A stretch of DNA of 9,659 bases, taken from assembly GCA_023266415.1 (NCBI GenBank), contig JAHFQG010000003.1, positions 6,342 through 16,000 of the forward strand. Direction: 5' to 3'. The translations under genes were made by a program, and so were the position numbers. Below are positions 1 through 7,659 of the stretch, piece after piece. The stretch comes from Francisellaceae bacterium. Lineage in GTDB: Bacteria > Pseudomonadota > Gammaproteobacteria > Berkiellales > Berkiellaceae. The first letter of the stretch is position 1. Each line of letters begins with the position of its first letter. The notes beneath the pieces were generated by a model. That model made no database searches. It worked only from the letters and a program-made list of their open reading frames with translations, and was not told the DNA's origin.

Positions 1-2733
1 TGTTTCGCCTTTAGGTGTTACTTTTCCGACTAAAATATCGCCCGCTTGGACTTCTGCGCCAATAAACACGATACCAGAGGCGTCAAGTTTAGACAGAGCA
101 TTTTCACCCACATTCGGGATATCGGCGGTGATTTCTTCGGTACCCAGTTTGGTATCACGTGCGACGCAGGTGAGTTCTTCGATGTGGATGGTGGTGAAGC
201 GATCTTCCTGAACCACCCGTTCGGAGATTAAAATGGAGTCTTCGAAGTTATAGCCGTTCCAAGGCATGAAGGCGACCAACAAATTTTGACCTAAGGCCAA
301 TTCGCCCACATCGGTGGAGGGGCCATCGGCCAAGATATCGCCTTTGGTAATAATGTCGAATGGTTTGACCAGAGGGCGTTGGTTGATACAGGTATTTTGG
401 TTGGAGCGCATGTATTTGGTGAGGGTATAAATATCCACACCGGCCTCACCGGAGATGGTTTCGTTGTCATTGGCGCGTACCACGATACGGCCGGCATCGA
501 CGGAATAGACGATCCCTCCGCGTTTCGCGACCACGGTAACGCCTGAATCGGAAGCGACGATACGTTCCATACCGGTTCCCACCAAGGGCTTTTCGCTTTT
601 AATGGTGGGGACAGCTTGACGTTGCATATTAGAACCCATGAGGGCACGGTTAGCGTCGTCATGTTCTAGGAAGGGGATGAGGGCTGCGGCAACCGAGATA
701 ATTTGTTTAGGAGAGACGTCCATGAATTGGACGCGTTCACGGGGTGACAGGGTAAAGTCGTCTTTGAAGCGGCATGACACAAAATCATCGACCAAACAGG
801 CTTTGTTGTCCAATTGGGCATTGGCCTGAGCGATGACAAAATCGCCTTCTTCGATGGCGGAGAGGTACACGATATCATCGGTGACTTTGGTATTTACCAC
901 ACGGCGGTAGGGGCTTTCTAAAAAGCCGAATTCGTTCGTACGTGCACAGACAGCAAGTGAGTTAATTAACCCAATATTTGGACCTTCGGGGGTTTCGATG
1001 GGGCACACACGACCGTAGTGGGTTGGGTGTACGTCTCGAACTTCGAAGCCAGCGCGATCGCGGGTGAGGCCTCCGGGTCCGAGGGCTGATACGCGACGTT
1101 TGTGGGTGATTTCGGACAAAGGGTTGTTTTGATCCATAAATTGGGACAATTGGCTGGAGCCAAAAAACTCTTTGATGGCAGCAGAGATGGGTTTAGCGTT
1201 AATGAGATCTTGGGGCATGAGGTTGTCAGAATCGGCCAAGCTCAAGCGTTCTTTGACGGCTCTTTCTACGCGGACCAACCCGATACGGTATTGGTTTTCG
1301 GTCATTTCGCCCACGCTGCGGACACGACGATTGCCGAGGTGATCGATGTCATCGACATCACCTTTGCCATCTCGAATTTCGATTAAGATTCTGAGGGCAT
1401 CGATGATATCTTGTTTGGAGAGGGTTCCAGAGCCCTCGATGGTGGAACGTCCCACACGGCGGTTGAATTTCATACGTCCGACTGGGGAGAGATCATACCG
1501 GTCGAGGGAAAAGAACAGGCCATTAAAGAGTGTTTCAGCGGCTTCTTTGGTGGGGGGTTCTCCGGGGCGCATCATACGATAAATTTCGACCAATGCTTCG
1601 AGTGTAGAGCTGGTAGAATCGACGCGCAGCGTTTCAGACATATAGGAGCCACGATCTAATTCGTTGGTATAGATGGTTTCAAAAGTAGTAATATTGTGTT
1701 TGAGGAGGGTCTCGAGCACATCGGGGGTTATTTCGGAGTTAGCTAGTAAAACAACTTCTCCGGTGGTGGTATCAATCACGTCGTGCGCCAACGCACGACC
1801 TAGCACGTATTCTCGTGGTACTTGTAAGGTAGCGAGTTTCAGTTCATTCATTTTTCGTACATGACGTGCGGTAATACGACGTCCTTCTTCAATAAGCACT
1901 GTGCCATCTGGGGCACGCAAGTCGAATAGGGCAATTTCCCCCATCAGACGTTCTGGGATGAGCTGCATAAGGAGCTCACGCCCCTGTATTTGGTAAGCCG
2001 TTTTATCGTAAAAGAGGCCCAAAATTTCTTCGGTCGAAAAGCCCAAGGCGCGTAACAACACAGTGACTGGAATCTTACGACGGCGGTCAATTCTGGCAAA
2101 AATATTGTCTTTGGGGTCGAATTCTAGGTCGAGCCAGGAGCCACGGTAAGGAATGACCCGAGCTGAGTAGAGTATTTTACCTGAAGAATGGGTTTTACCC
2201 CGATCATGATCATAGAATACCCCGGGGGAGCGATGCAATTGGGAGACCACGACCCGCTCGGTGCCATTAATTACAAAGGTTCCGGTATCGGTCATGAGGG
2301 GCACTTCGCCCATATACACTTCTTGCTCGCGAATGTCTTTTACAGGTTTTGGAGTGCCGCTGGCGTCTTTATCATAAATGACCAAGCGCAGCAAAACCCG
2401 CAGGGGAGCGGCATAGGTTAGACCACGTTGTTGGCATTCTTTCACGTCGAAGGGGATGTCGCCCAAACGGTAGTGTACAAAATGCAGTTCAGCGTTGCCA
2501 GAAAAGCTGGTAATGGGGAATATGGATTTAAAAGCGGCTTGAAGCCCGATATCAGCACGCTTACTTTCCGGACATTCGGCTTGTAAAAATTGATTTTGAT
2601 AGGAAGTAATTTGGATATCTAGCAAAGGGGGAATTTCCCAAGCTCTGGCAGCGCCCTTGTGACGCTCCAACTTCCCAAAATCCACACGGGGTCGTCTTAT
2701 TTCAGTGAAGGACATGTCTCGGGCTAATTTCAT
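1..2733 (-). CDS. rpoB: RNA polymerase beta subunit (partial, C-terminal third cut by window edge)
   Basis: This is the catalytic beta subunit of DNA-dependent RNA polymerase. The frame is open for 911 codons from ATG at 2733 to base 1 with no stop; E. coli RpoB has 1342 residues, so the C-terminal part lies outside. An AGAGGA Shine-Dalgarno sits about 6 nt before the ATG. A second ATG at codon 7 has no such signal, although it aligns better with the E. coli start. Visible landmarks are [14 protein letters not shown] near residue 70, the gammaproteobacterial lobe insertion (about 245-360), the rifampicin region with [16 protein letters not shown] around 532-547, and [14 protein letters not shown] at the cut end. 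Positions equivalent to E. coli D516, H526 and S531 are wild type, so no common rifampicin-resistance change is seen. The N-terminus is about 15 residues longer than in E. coli. It follows rplL, with rpoC expected beyond the edge. Confidence 0.98.
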   Translation of the reverse strand, partial: MKLARDMSFTEIRRPRVDFGKLERHKGAARAWEIPPLLDIQITSYQNQFLQAECPESKRADIGLQAAFKSIFPITSFSGNAELHFVHYRLGDIPFDVKECQQRGLTYAAPLRVLLRLVIYDKDASGTPKPVKDIREQEVYMGEVPLMTDTGTFVINGTERVVVSQLHRSPGVFYDHDRGKTHSSGKILYSARVIPYRGSWLDLEFDPKDNIFARIDRRRKIPVTVLLRALGFSTEEILGLFYDKTAYQIQGRELLMQLIPERLMGEIALFDLRAPDGTVLIEEGRRITARHVRKMNELKLATLQVPREYVLGRALAHDVIDTTTGEVVLLANSEITPDVLETLLKHNITTFETIYTNELDRGSYMSETLRVDSTSSTLEALVEIYRMMRPGEPPTKEAAETLFNGLFFSLDRYDLSPVGRMKFNRRVGRSTIEGSGTLSKQDIIDALRILIEIRDGKGDVDDIDHLGNRRVRSVGEMTENQYRIGLVRVERAVKERLSLADSDNLMPQDLINAKPISAAIKEFFGSSQLSQFMDQNNPLSEITHKRRVSALGPGGLTRDRAGFEVRDVHPTHYGRVCPIETPEGPNIGLINSLAVCARTNEFGFLESPYRRVVNTKVTDDIVYLSAIEEGDFVIAQANAQLDNKACLVDDFVSCRFKDDFTLSPRERVQFMDVSPKQIISVAAALIPFLEHDDANRALMGSNMQRQAVPTIKSEKPLVGTGMERIVASDSGVTVVAKRGGIVYSVDAGRIVVRANDNETISGEAGVDIYTLTKYMRSNQNTCINQRPLVKPFDIITKGDILADGPSTDVGELALGQNLLVAFMPWNGYNFEDSILISERVVQEDRFTTIHIEELTCVARDTKLGTEEITADIPNVGENALSKLDASGIVFIGAEVQAGDILVGKVTPKGET

Positions 2734-2780
2734 CGGATTTCCTCTACCTTTATCAGATTTTCATACCATAGGAGCGAAGA

Positions 2781-2827
2781 TAGGGACGAGACGTGCCTGG
2801 CCCGCAAGCCAGGCATGCTGATCCCTA
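2781..2827 (-). promoter_or_regulatory. Long imperfect hairpin in the rplL-rpoB spacer
   Basis: The 131 nt between rplL and rpoB contain a perfect 8-bp inverted repeat (TGCCTGGC at 2794-2801 with GCCAGGCA at 2808-2815, 6-nt loop). It is enclosed by a 6-bp outer repeat (TAGGGA at 2781-2786, TCCCTA at 2822-2827) with an internal loop between. No U-tract follows in the direction of transcription, so a simple terminator is unlikely. In E. coli this intergenic region holds an RNase III processing site and a partial attenuator that lowers rpoBC relative to rplJL. The position and shape here suggest the same role, which is inference. Confidence 0.6.
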
Positions 2828-2864
2828 CAGTCATCAGCGCCTATGATGTTCGACGTTATCAATC

Positions 2865-3245
2865 TTACTTGACTTCGACCGTCGCGCCAGCTTCTTCCAA
2901 TTGTTTCTTGAAAGCATCTGCATCTGCCTTGCTAACCCCTTCTTTAACAGAAGAAGGTGCAGCTTCCACCAAATCTTTGGCTTCTTTCAGACCTAATCCA
3001 GTGATTGTTCGGATGGCTTTAATAACGTTAACTTTGTTATCTCCAAAAGCTTTAAGCACAATATCAAACTCGGTTTTTTCGGCGGCAGGCGCAGCGCCCG
3101 CAGCAGCGGGAGCTGCTGCCATTGCCACAGGAGCAGCCGCGGTCACCCCGAATTTTTCTTCCATCATGCTGATTAATTCAACGACATCCATAATGCTCAT
3201 ATCGGCGATGGTATTTAGAACGTCTTGTTTTGATAACGATGCCAT
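2865..3245 (-). CDS. rplL: 50S ribosomal protein L7/L12
   Basis: This is the acidic stalk protein present in several copies per ribosome. It dimerises through its N-terminal domain on the L10 tail and recruits translation GTPases, including EF-Tu encoded upstream here. The 126-residue product is close to the usual 120-125. Residues 1-34 form the helical dimerisation domain. Residues 35-56 are an Ala/Pro-rich hinge. Residues 57-126 are the globular domain with the factor-binding helix region [26 protein letters not shown] lies about 8 nt before the ATG. The gene starts 17 nt after rplJ, consistent with translation as a pair and shared L10 feedback control. The stop is TAA. Confidence 0.98.
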   Translation of the reverse strand: MASLSKQDVLNTIADMSIMDVVELISMMEEKFGVTAAAPVAMAAAPAAAGAAPAAEKTEFDIVLKAFGDNKVNVIKAIRTITGLGLKEAKDLVEAAPSSVKEGVSKADADAFKKQLEEAGATVEVK

Positions 3246-3262
3246 AATATTTTCCTCTCAGG

Positions 3263-3787
3263 TTAAGATTGTTTTGATTCTTTCACGGCGACCACGGTTC
3301 TGACCAATTTCTCAGGCGTTGCGGCCAATGTGCGAACCAACTTTGTCACAGGCGCTTGCATGACCGATAAAAGTCTTGCAATGGCTTCTGATTTGGTGGG
3401 CAATGAAGCAATGGCATCGAGTTGTGTGGCATCATATGCACGCCCACCCACGGCCAATATTTTCACAACCAACTTGTCGTTGTCTTTCGCATATTGTTTA
3501 AACAAACGAGCTGGAGCACTGGGTTCTTGTTGCGCAAAGGCCACGATTAAGGGGCCTACCAGCGATTCTTGAACGCAGTCAAACTCTGTGCCTTCTAATG
3601 CGCGTCGCGCGAGGGTATTGCGTACCACTCGAAGATAAACATCGGCTCGACGGGCATCAGAACGCAGCTGAGTCATTTGGGAGGCCGATAATCCACGATA
3701 ATCGGCTGCCACAAACGATACGGCTGTTTGTGCAACTTGAGAAACTTCAGCCACAATGGCTTTTTTATCAGCCAAACTAAGTGTCAT
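3263..3787 (-). CDS. rplJ: 50S ribosomal protein L10
   Basis: L10 anchors the L7/L12 dimers to 23S rRNA at the GTPase-associated centre. I chose the ATG at 3787 (MTLSLADKKA) because AAGGAG lies 6-7 nt upstream and it matches the family N-terminus. The reading frame extends 11 codons further up into the leader without support. The 174-residue product is slightly longer than E. coli L10 (165). The N-terminal RNA-binding part has AADYRGLSASQMTQLR, followed by VVRNTLARRALEGT. The C-terminal tail should carry the L7/L12-binding helix. A structured leader precedes it, implying autoregulation by the L10-L12 complex. Confidence 0.97.
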   Translation of the reverse strand: MTLSLADKKAIVAEVSQVAQTAVSFVAADYRGLSASQMTQLRSDARRADVYLRVVRNTLARRALEGTEFDCVQESLVGPLIVAFAQQEPSAPARLFKQYAKDNDKLVVKILAVGGRAYDATQLDAIASLPTKSEAIARLLSVMQAPVTKLVRTLAATPEKLVRTVVAVKESKQS

Positions 3788-3838
3788 TCGATTCTCCTTA
3801 TGACATAAACATTGTGACAACCAAAACAGTTACCTGAT

Positions 3839-3895
3839 TTTGGGTCACCTACGTAGGGTATTTAAAAGCGAGTTAGCTTACCTACGGTCTTTGAT
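3839..3895 (-). promoter_or_regulatory. L10 leader (ribosomal protein autoregulatory RNA upstream of rplJ)
   Basis: The 117-nt space between rplA and rplJ reads, as RNA, AAAGACCGUAGG (from 3892 to 3881), a variable arm, then CCCUACGUAGGUGACCC (3858 to 3842). CGUAGG and CCUACG can pair exactly. The AGACCGUAGGU...CCCUACGU pattern is that of the bacterial L10 leader, where the L10-(L12) complex binds and represses rplJL translation. The identification rests on pattern and position; boundaries are approximate. Confidence 0.82.
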
Positions 3896-3904
3896 AACCA
3901 CCAA

Positions 3905-4606
3905 CTACAATAAACCCTGATCAACTAAGATACCTGGGCCCATGGTTGTTGATAACACCACCTTTTTCAAATAAATCCCCTTAGATGTACTGGGTTTTAT
4001 TTTACGTAAATCGCGTACCACCGCCAAAAAATTGTCTTTTAAGGCAGCGACATCAAATTTTGCTTTACCAATAGAGCAATGAATAATGCCATTTTTATCG
4101 GTTCGATAGGTAACTTGGCCCGATTTTGCATTTTTGACTGCTTGGGCGACATCTAAGGTTACAGTCCCTACTTTTGGGTTTGGCATCAAGCCACGAGGAC
4201 CCAACACCCGACCCAATTGGCCTACCAAACGCATGGCGTCTGGGGTGGCGATGAGCATGTCAAAATCGAGTTTACCAGTATCGGTTTGCGTTTTAATACT
4301 GTCGGCCAAATCGTCGAATCCGACAATATCAGCCCCTGCGGCCAAGGCTTCTTGTGCCTTAGCCCCTTGAGCGAACACAGCCACTCGGACACTGCGACCA
4401 GTGCCGTGAGGCAATACAGTTGCCCCCCGAACAGACTGCTCGGACTTTTTAGCATCGATGCCCAACATGACTACAGCATCGACAGACTCATCAAATTTTG
4501 CATTGGCGCACTCTTTTAAAATAGCCAAGGCATCTTCTACGGTATAAGCTTTTGTTTTATCTACTTTTTTTGCAATTGCTTGCGTTCTTTTAGAGCGTGT
4601 TGTCAT
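3905..4606 (-). CDS. rplA: 50S ribosomal protein L1
   Basis: L1 forms the mobile stalk at the ribosomal E site and helps release deacylated tRNA. In many bacteria it also represses its own rplKA mRNA. The product has 233 residues (E. coli 234). The family signature lies in the central region [36 protein letters not shown] (given only as a landmark, with [10 protein letters not shown] the most conserved part), and the end is [14 protein letters not shown]. The ATG at 4606 lies 5 nt after the rplK stop. An AAGG Shine-Dalgarno sits inside the last codons of rplK, so the two genes are probably translationally coupled. A 117-nt leader separates it from rplJ. Confidence 0.98.
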   Translation of the reverse strand: MTTRSKRTQAIAKKVDKTKAYTVEDALAILKECANAKFDESVDAVVMLGIDAKKSEQSVRGATVLPHGTGRSVRVAVFAQGAKAQEALAAGADIVGFDDLADSIKTQTDTGKLDFDMLIATPDAMRLVGQLGRVLGPRGLMPNPKVGTVTLDVAQAVKNAKSGQVTYRTDKNGIIHCSIGKAKFDVAALKDNFLAVVRDLRKIKPSTSKGIYLKKVVLSTTMGPGILVDQGLL

Positions 4607-4611
4607 AATAG

Positions 4612-5037
4612 TTACCCTTCTGCCTCAATACCCATACTGCGCGCGGTGCCGGCTATGGTCCGCACAGCCGCATCCAGGGAGGCAGCGGTGAGATCGGCCA
4701 TTTTCACGGTGGCAATTTCTTCTAATTGCGCACGCGTCACCTTTCCAACGACGGTTGGGGGGGCGGTACTACCTTTTGGAATACCCGCAGCTCTTTTTAA
4801 CAAAAAGGAAGCGGGCGGAGTTTTGATGATAAAAGTAAAACTGCGATCACTATACACAGTGATAATAACCGGTAAAGGCATACCCGCTTCATAGCTTTGG
4901 GTCTGCGCATTAAAGGTTTTACAGAATTCCATAATATTCACCCCATGCTGGCCCAAGGCTGGGCCAATCGGAGGGCTTGGGTTTGCTTGTCCGGCTTTGA
5001 CTTGCAGTTTGATATAAGCCGTTACTTTCTTTGCCAT
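4612..5037 (-). CDS. rplK: 50S ribosomal protein L11
   Basis: L11 binds the 23S GTPase-associated centre next to L10, contributes to factor-dependent GTP hydrolysis, and is needed for RelA sensing of uncharged tRNA. The 141-residue product matches the usual length. The N-terminal domain has [20 protein letters not shown] (residues ~21-40) with the thiostrepton-region prolines. The C-terminal RNA-binding domain has [18 protein letters not shown] and a [11 protein letters not shown] end. The start is supported by AAGGTG about 6 nt before ATG 5037. It follows nusG by 52 nt, a spacer holding a perfect hairpin. Confidence 0.98.
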   Translation of the reverse strand: MAKKVTAYIKLQVKAGQANPSPPIGPALGQHGVNIMEFCKTFNAQTQSYEAGMPLPVIITVYSDRSFTFIIKTPPASFLLKRAAGIPKGSTAPPTVVGKVTRAQLEEIATVKMADLTAASLDAAVRTIAGTARSMGIEAEG

Positions 5038-5063
5038 TCTGACACCTTAGTATGAGTCCAAAC

Positions 5064-5083
5064 GCTTTAACAACGGTTAAAGC
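5064..5083 (-). promoter_or_regulatory. Perfect 8-bp hairpin in the nusG-rplK spacer
   Basis: GCTTTAAC (5064-5071) and GTTAAAGC (5076-5083) are exact inverted repeats around a 4-nt loop. It starts about 7 nt after the nusG stop and ends 26 nt before the rplK start codon. The following bases are not a U-run, so efficient termination is not expected. It could be an mRNA-processing or stability element, a weak attenuator, or part of an L1 control site. None of these can be chosen from sequence alone. Confidence 0.5.
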
Positions 5084-5089
5084 TCCTCG

Positions 5090-5638
5090 TTAAGTTTTCT
5101 CGACTTGCCCAAACTCCAGTTCTACTGGCGTTGAGCGTCCAAAAATAAGAACAGCCACCCGAAGGCGGCTTTTCTCATAATTCACCTCTTCGACAACGCC
5201 ACTGAAGTCCGAGAAAGGACCTTCGGTGACTCGAACCACTTCACCGGATTCGAACATTGTCTTTGGTTTGGGCTTATCCTGCCCTTGTTGCACACGCTGG
5301 ATAATCAGCTGCGCTTCTTTATCTGAAATAGGGGCTGGGTGATCAGAGGTTCCCCCGATAAATCCCAATACCTTGGGCACTTTTCGAACCAAATGCCACG
5401 TATCTTCGTTAAGTACCATATGGACCAACACATAGCCCGGAAAAAATTTCCGCGCACTTTTGCGTTTCGCCCCGGCACGCATTTCCACCACTTCTTCGGT
5501 GGGCACTAAAATGTCACCAAATTTATCTTCTTGATGGAATCGCTCAATGGCTTCTCGGAGCCCTTGAACAACTTTTCCTTCTTGACCAACCAAAGTCTGC
5601 ACCACATACCAACGACGCGGAGTTTCTTGTTGTTCCAT
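5090..5638 (-). CDS. nusG: Transcription termination/antitermination factor NusG
   Basis: NusG binds RNA polymerase, suppresses pausing, links to Rho and to the leading ribosome through S10, and takes part in rRNA antitermination. The 182-residue protein is of normal length (E. coli 181). The NGN domain begins at [16 protein letters not shown] (about residues 8-24) and includes the typical [11 protein letters not shown]. The C-terminal KOW domain has [20 protein letters not shown] near residues 139-158. The ATG shares one base with the TAA of secE (TAATG), giving tight translational coupling. The secE-nusG pair ahead of rplK is the standard bacterial order. Confidence 0.98.
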   Translation of the reverse strand: MEQQETPRRWYVVQTLVGQEGKVVQGLREAIERFHQEDKFGDILVPTEEVVEMRAGAKRKSARKFFPGYVLVHMVLNEDTWHLVRKVPKVLGFIGGTSDHPAPISDKEAQLIIQRVQQGQDKPKPKTMFESGEVVRVTEGPFSDFSGVVEEVNYEKSRLRVAVLIFGRSTPVELEFGQVEKT

Positions 5639-5835
5639 TAATCCACCCCATAGCCTGTTAATCGTGCCACTATTTTGAGCAGAAAAGAGTCAATAGCCCA
5701 TAAAATAAGCCCCATGACGGTTACCATGAACAATACGCCCAAGGTAGACTGTAGAGTTTCTGCTCTGGTTGGCCAGACCACCCGACGCACTTCTGCGTAA
5801 GATGCTTGTGTAAACCGTAGAAAAGTACGAACCAT
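5638..5835 (-). CDS. secE: Preprotein translocase subunit SecE (short, single membrane helix)
   Basis: SecE stabilises SecY in the SecYEG channel. I chose ATG 5835 (65 aa, [10 protein letters not shown]). The frame continues 7 codons upstream, but those bases are the 3' end of tRNA-Trp. An AGGA Shine-Dalgarno lies 7 nt before 5835. The conserved core is present: an amphipathic segment with [17 protein letters not shown] (residues 15-31), then one hydrophobic helix (about 32-53). E. coli and most gammaproteobacterial SecE proteins are about 120-127 aa with two extra N-terminal helices, which are absent here. There is no room for them because tRNA-Trp ends 10 nt upstream of the ATG. Confidence 0.95.
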   Translation of the reverse strand: MVRTFLRFTQASYAEVRRVVWPTRAETLQSTLGVLFMVTVMGLILWAIDSFLLKIVARLTGYGVD

Positions 5836-5842
5836 ATCTTTA

Positions 5843-5846
5843 TCCT
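5843..5846 (-). promoter_or_regulatory. secE ribosome binding site overlapping the tRNA-Trp 3' end
   Basis: The RNA reads CCAGGAUAAAGAUAUG. The first base of AGGA is also the last base of the encoded tRNA CCA tail, and the spacer to the secE AUG is 7 nt. This supports the 5835 start. It also implies that tRNA 3' maturation cuts at, or just past, the secE ribosome binding site. Confidence 0.6.
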
Positions 5847-5921
5847 GGCAGGCCAAGAGGGAATCGAACCCCCAACCTGCGGTTTTGGAGACCGCCGCTC
5901 TGCCAATTGAGCTATTGGCCT
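5846..5921 (-). tRNA. tRNA-Trp (anticodon CCA)
   Basis: The 76-nt cloverleaf has acceptor arm AGGCCAA/TTGGCCT, discriminator G, and an encoded CCA end. The anticodon stem is GCGGT/ACCGC with loop CTCCAAA, giving anticodon CCA. G73 fits tRNA-Trp. It starts 6 nt after the tuf stop codon and ends 10 nt before the secE start codon, so it must be cut out of a tuf-trpT-secE transcript unless a promoter lies within tuf. The tuf-trpT-secE order is found in Pseudomonas-like gammaproteobacteria. Confidence 0.97.
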
Positions 5922-5927
5922 AAATTA

Positions 5928-7124
5928 CTATTCTATAACTTTCGTGACAACCCCAGCCCCCACAGTACGACCACCTTCGCGAATAGCGAATTTGAGGCCT
6001 TCTTCCATCGCAATAGGGGCGATGAGGGTAACGGTAACTTGCGTATTGTCGCCTGGCATAATCATTTCTGTGCCTTCTGCCAACACCACTTCGCCGGTGA
6101 CGTCGGTGGTACGGAAGTAAAATTGAGGACGGTAGCCACCGAAGAATGGCGTATGACGGCCTCCTTCTTCTTTGGACAATACGTAAATTTCTGCCAAGAA
6201 CTTGGTGTGAGGCTTAATACTGCCTGGTTTAGCCAAGACCTGACCACGTTCGATGTCTTCGCGTTTGACACCACGCAGCAAAATACCTACGTTGTCGCCC
6301 GCTTGTCCTTCGGTCAGTAATTTTCGGAACATTTCTACGCCCGTAACAGTACTCTTTTGAATGGGGCGCAATCCAACGATTTCAATTTCTTCGCCCACCT
6401 TGATGCGACCGCGGTCGATACGACCGGTGGCCACCGTACCACGGCCTGCAATGGAAAACACGTCTTCGACCGACAGCAAGAAAGGTTTATCGACTTGACG
6501 TTCTGGCATGGGGATATAGTCATCGAGTGCTTTAGCCAACTTCAGTATGGCTGGAATACCCAGAGGCCCAGTATCCCCTTCCAAGGCTTTTAAAGCAGAG
6601 CCCGTAATAACAGGAATTTCGTCGCCTGGGAACCCGTAGCTGGTGAGCAGTTCACGCACTTCCATTTCAACCAATTCTAACAATTCGGCATCGTCTACCA
6701 TGTCAGCCTTGTTTAAAAAAACAACAATATAAGGGACACCCACTTGACGAGCTAATAAAATATGTTCACGAGTTTGGGGCATAGGGCCATCGGCAGCGGA
6801 TACTACCAAAATAGCACCATCCATTTGGGCAGCACCGGTGATCATGTTTTTCACATAATCGGCGTGTCCGGGGCAGTCGACGTGCGCATAGTGCCGTTTA
6901 TCGGTTTCATACTCGACGTGAGCGGTGGCGATGGTAATACCGCGGGCGCGGGATTCCGGGGCCTTATCAAGGTCATTGACATTCACTACTTTGGTGTCTT
7001 TGTTACCAAACTCTGCAGCCAACACCTTGCTGATGGCAGCCGTGGTGGTGGTTTTACCATGATCTACGTGACCAATCGTTCCCACGTTTAGGTGGGGTTT
7101 ATTTCGCTTATACTCTTCAGCCAT
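5928..7124 (-). CDS. tuf: Translation elongation factor EF-Tu
   Basis: EF-Tu is the GTPase that delivers aminoacyl-tRNA to the ribosomal A site. I chose ATG 7124 ([20 protein letters not shown], 398 aa; E. coli 394) with GAGG about 9 nt upstream. The reading frame extends further up through the spacer into tRNA-Thr and is not used. GTPase motifs are GHVDHGKT (18-25), the switch I region ending RGITI (61-65), DCPGH (83-87), NKAD (138-141) and SAL (176-178). Domains II and III follow, with GRGTVATGR and the conserved end [14 protein letters not shown]. Two oddities: GKTTTT where nearly all EF-Tu have GKTTLT, and about 3 extra residues before switch I ([18 protein letters not shown]). Kirromycin-site Q127 is retained. 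The stop is TAG. Confidence 0.98.
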   Translation of the reverse strand: MAEEYKRNKPHLNVGTIGHVDHGKTTTTAAISKVLAAEFGNKDTKVVNVNDLDKAPESRARGITIATAHVEYETDKRHYAHVDCPGHADYVKNMITGAAQMDGAILVVSAADGPMPQTREHILLARQVGVPYIVVFLNKADMVDDAELLELVEMEVRELLTSYGFPGDEIPVITGSALKALEGDTGPLGIPAILKLAKALDDYIPMPERQVDKPFLLSVEDVFSIAGRGTVATGRIDRGRIKVGEEIEIVGLRPIQKSTVTGVEMFRKLLTEGQAGDNVGILLRGVKREDIERGQVLAKPGSIKPHTKFLAEIYVLSKEEGGRHTPFFGGYRPQFYFRTTDVTGEVVLAEGTEMIMPGDNTQVTVTLIAPIAMEEGLKFAIREGGRTVGAGVVTKVIE

Positions 7125-7163
7125 GACACTGCCCTCTACAAAATTGACCATTGACCCAACTAC

Positions 7164-7238
<75 letters not shown>

Positions 7239-7253
7239 CGCTTCCCATACGAT

Positions 7254-7327
7254 TGGAGCGGGTGATGGGAATCGAACCCACGCATTCAGCTTGGAAGGCT
7301 GAAGTTCTACCATTGAACTACACCCGC
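7254..7327 (-). tRNA. tRNA-Gly (anticodon UCC)
   Basis: The 74-nt gene has acceptor GCGGGTG/CACCCGC, encoded CCA, and anticodon arm TCAGC/GCTGA with loop CTTCCAA, giving UCC for GGA/GGG. It sits 11 nt after tRNA-Tyr and 15 nt before tRNA-Thr(GGU), as glyT does in E. coli. GGG codons are common in coaX and birA nearby. Confidence 0.97.
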
Positions 7328-7338
7328 ACCGTTTTGAG

Positions 7339-7423
7339 TGGTGGAGGGGGGAGGATTCGAACCTCCGAAGGCAGAGCCGTCAGATTTACAGTCTGATCCC
7401 TTTGGCCGCTCGGGAACCCCTCC
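7339..7423 (-). tRNA. tRNA-Tyr (anticodon GUA)
   Basis: The 85-nt class II tRNA has a long variable arm. Acceptor is GGAGGGG/CCCCTCC, discriminator A, encoded CCA. The anticodon arm CAGAC-TGTAAAT-CTG region gives GUA. It is the first tRNA downstream of the promoter-like sequence at 7476-7504 and corresponds to tyrU in E. coli. Confidence 0.97.
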
Positions 7424-7443
7424 AGAGACATCCTACTTCGACC

Positions 7444-7462
7444 TTTTAAGGCCCACTTAAAA
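7444..7462 (-). promoter_or_regulatory. Hairpin in the leader upstream of tRNA-Tyr
   Basis: TTTTAAG (7444-7450) and CTTAAAA (7456-7462) form an exact 7-bp inverted repeat with a 5-nt loop, between the predicted promoter and the tRNA-Tyr 5' end. It is AT-rich and is not followed by a clear U-tract in the reading direction. It may be a precursor processing signal; function is not shown. Confidence 0.4.
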
Positions 7463-7475
7463 ACCAAAGGAGGCT

Positions 7476-7504
7476 ATTCTGCTCGAAGCGCACTCTGCTG
7501 TCAA
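7476..7504 (-). promoter_or_regulatory. Sigma70-type promoter before tRNA-Tyr, with GC-rich discriminator
   Basis: Read on the minus strand there is a perfect -35 TTGACA (7499-7504), a 17-nt spacer, and a -10 CAGAAT (7476-7481, 4 of 6 consensus). The next bases are AGCCTCC. The GC-rich discriminator and consensus -35 are typical of stringently controlled stable-RNA promoters. It would drive tRNA-Tyr, tRNA-Gly, tRNA-Thr, tuf and onward, with a start near 7469. In E. coli the main promoter is upstream of thrU instead. Prediction only. Confidence 0.72.
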
Positions 7505-7523
7505 GCAAACTACCCCAAAAATT

Positions 7524-7599
7524 TGGAGCTGGCGACAGGAATTGAACCCGCGACCGGCTGATTACAAATCAGCTGCTCTACCGGCTGAGCTACGCCAGC
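7524..7599 (-). tRNA. tRNA-Thr (anticodon UGU)
   Basis: The 76-nt gene has acceptor GCTGGCG/CGCCAGC, encoded CCA, and anticodon arm GCTGA/TCAGC with loop TTTGTAA, giving UGU for ACA/ACG. It lies 60 nt downstream of coaX and 100 nt before tRNA-Tyr, the position of thrU in E. coli. A short T-run follows directly after the CCA end. No convincing promoter of its own was seen in the 60-nt gap, so it may rely on read-through from coaX or on a promoter inside coaX. Confidence 0.97.
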
Positions 7600-7659
7600 C
7601 CAATACGCAAACCATTCACTCTCTAGACCACTCTTCGAGTATCAGGTAGCATTGAACGA

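Noticed and set aside
1120..1200. Rifampicin-resistance mutations in RpoB
   Set aside because: Positions equivalent to E. coli D516, H526 and S531 decode as wild type.
2815..3303. Plus-strand open frame of 162 codons antisense to rplL
   Set aside because: It is a shadow of the Ala-rich rplL gene; low-complexity composition and no ribosome binding site.
3788..3820. L10 start 11 codons upstream
   Set aside because: The segment is leader sequence; AAGGAG precedes the ATG at 3787 at proper spacing.
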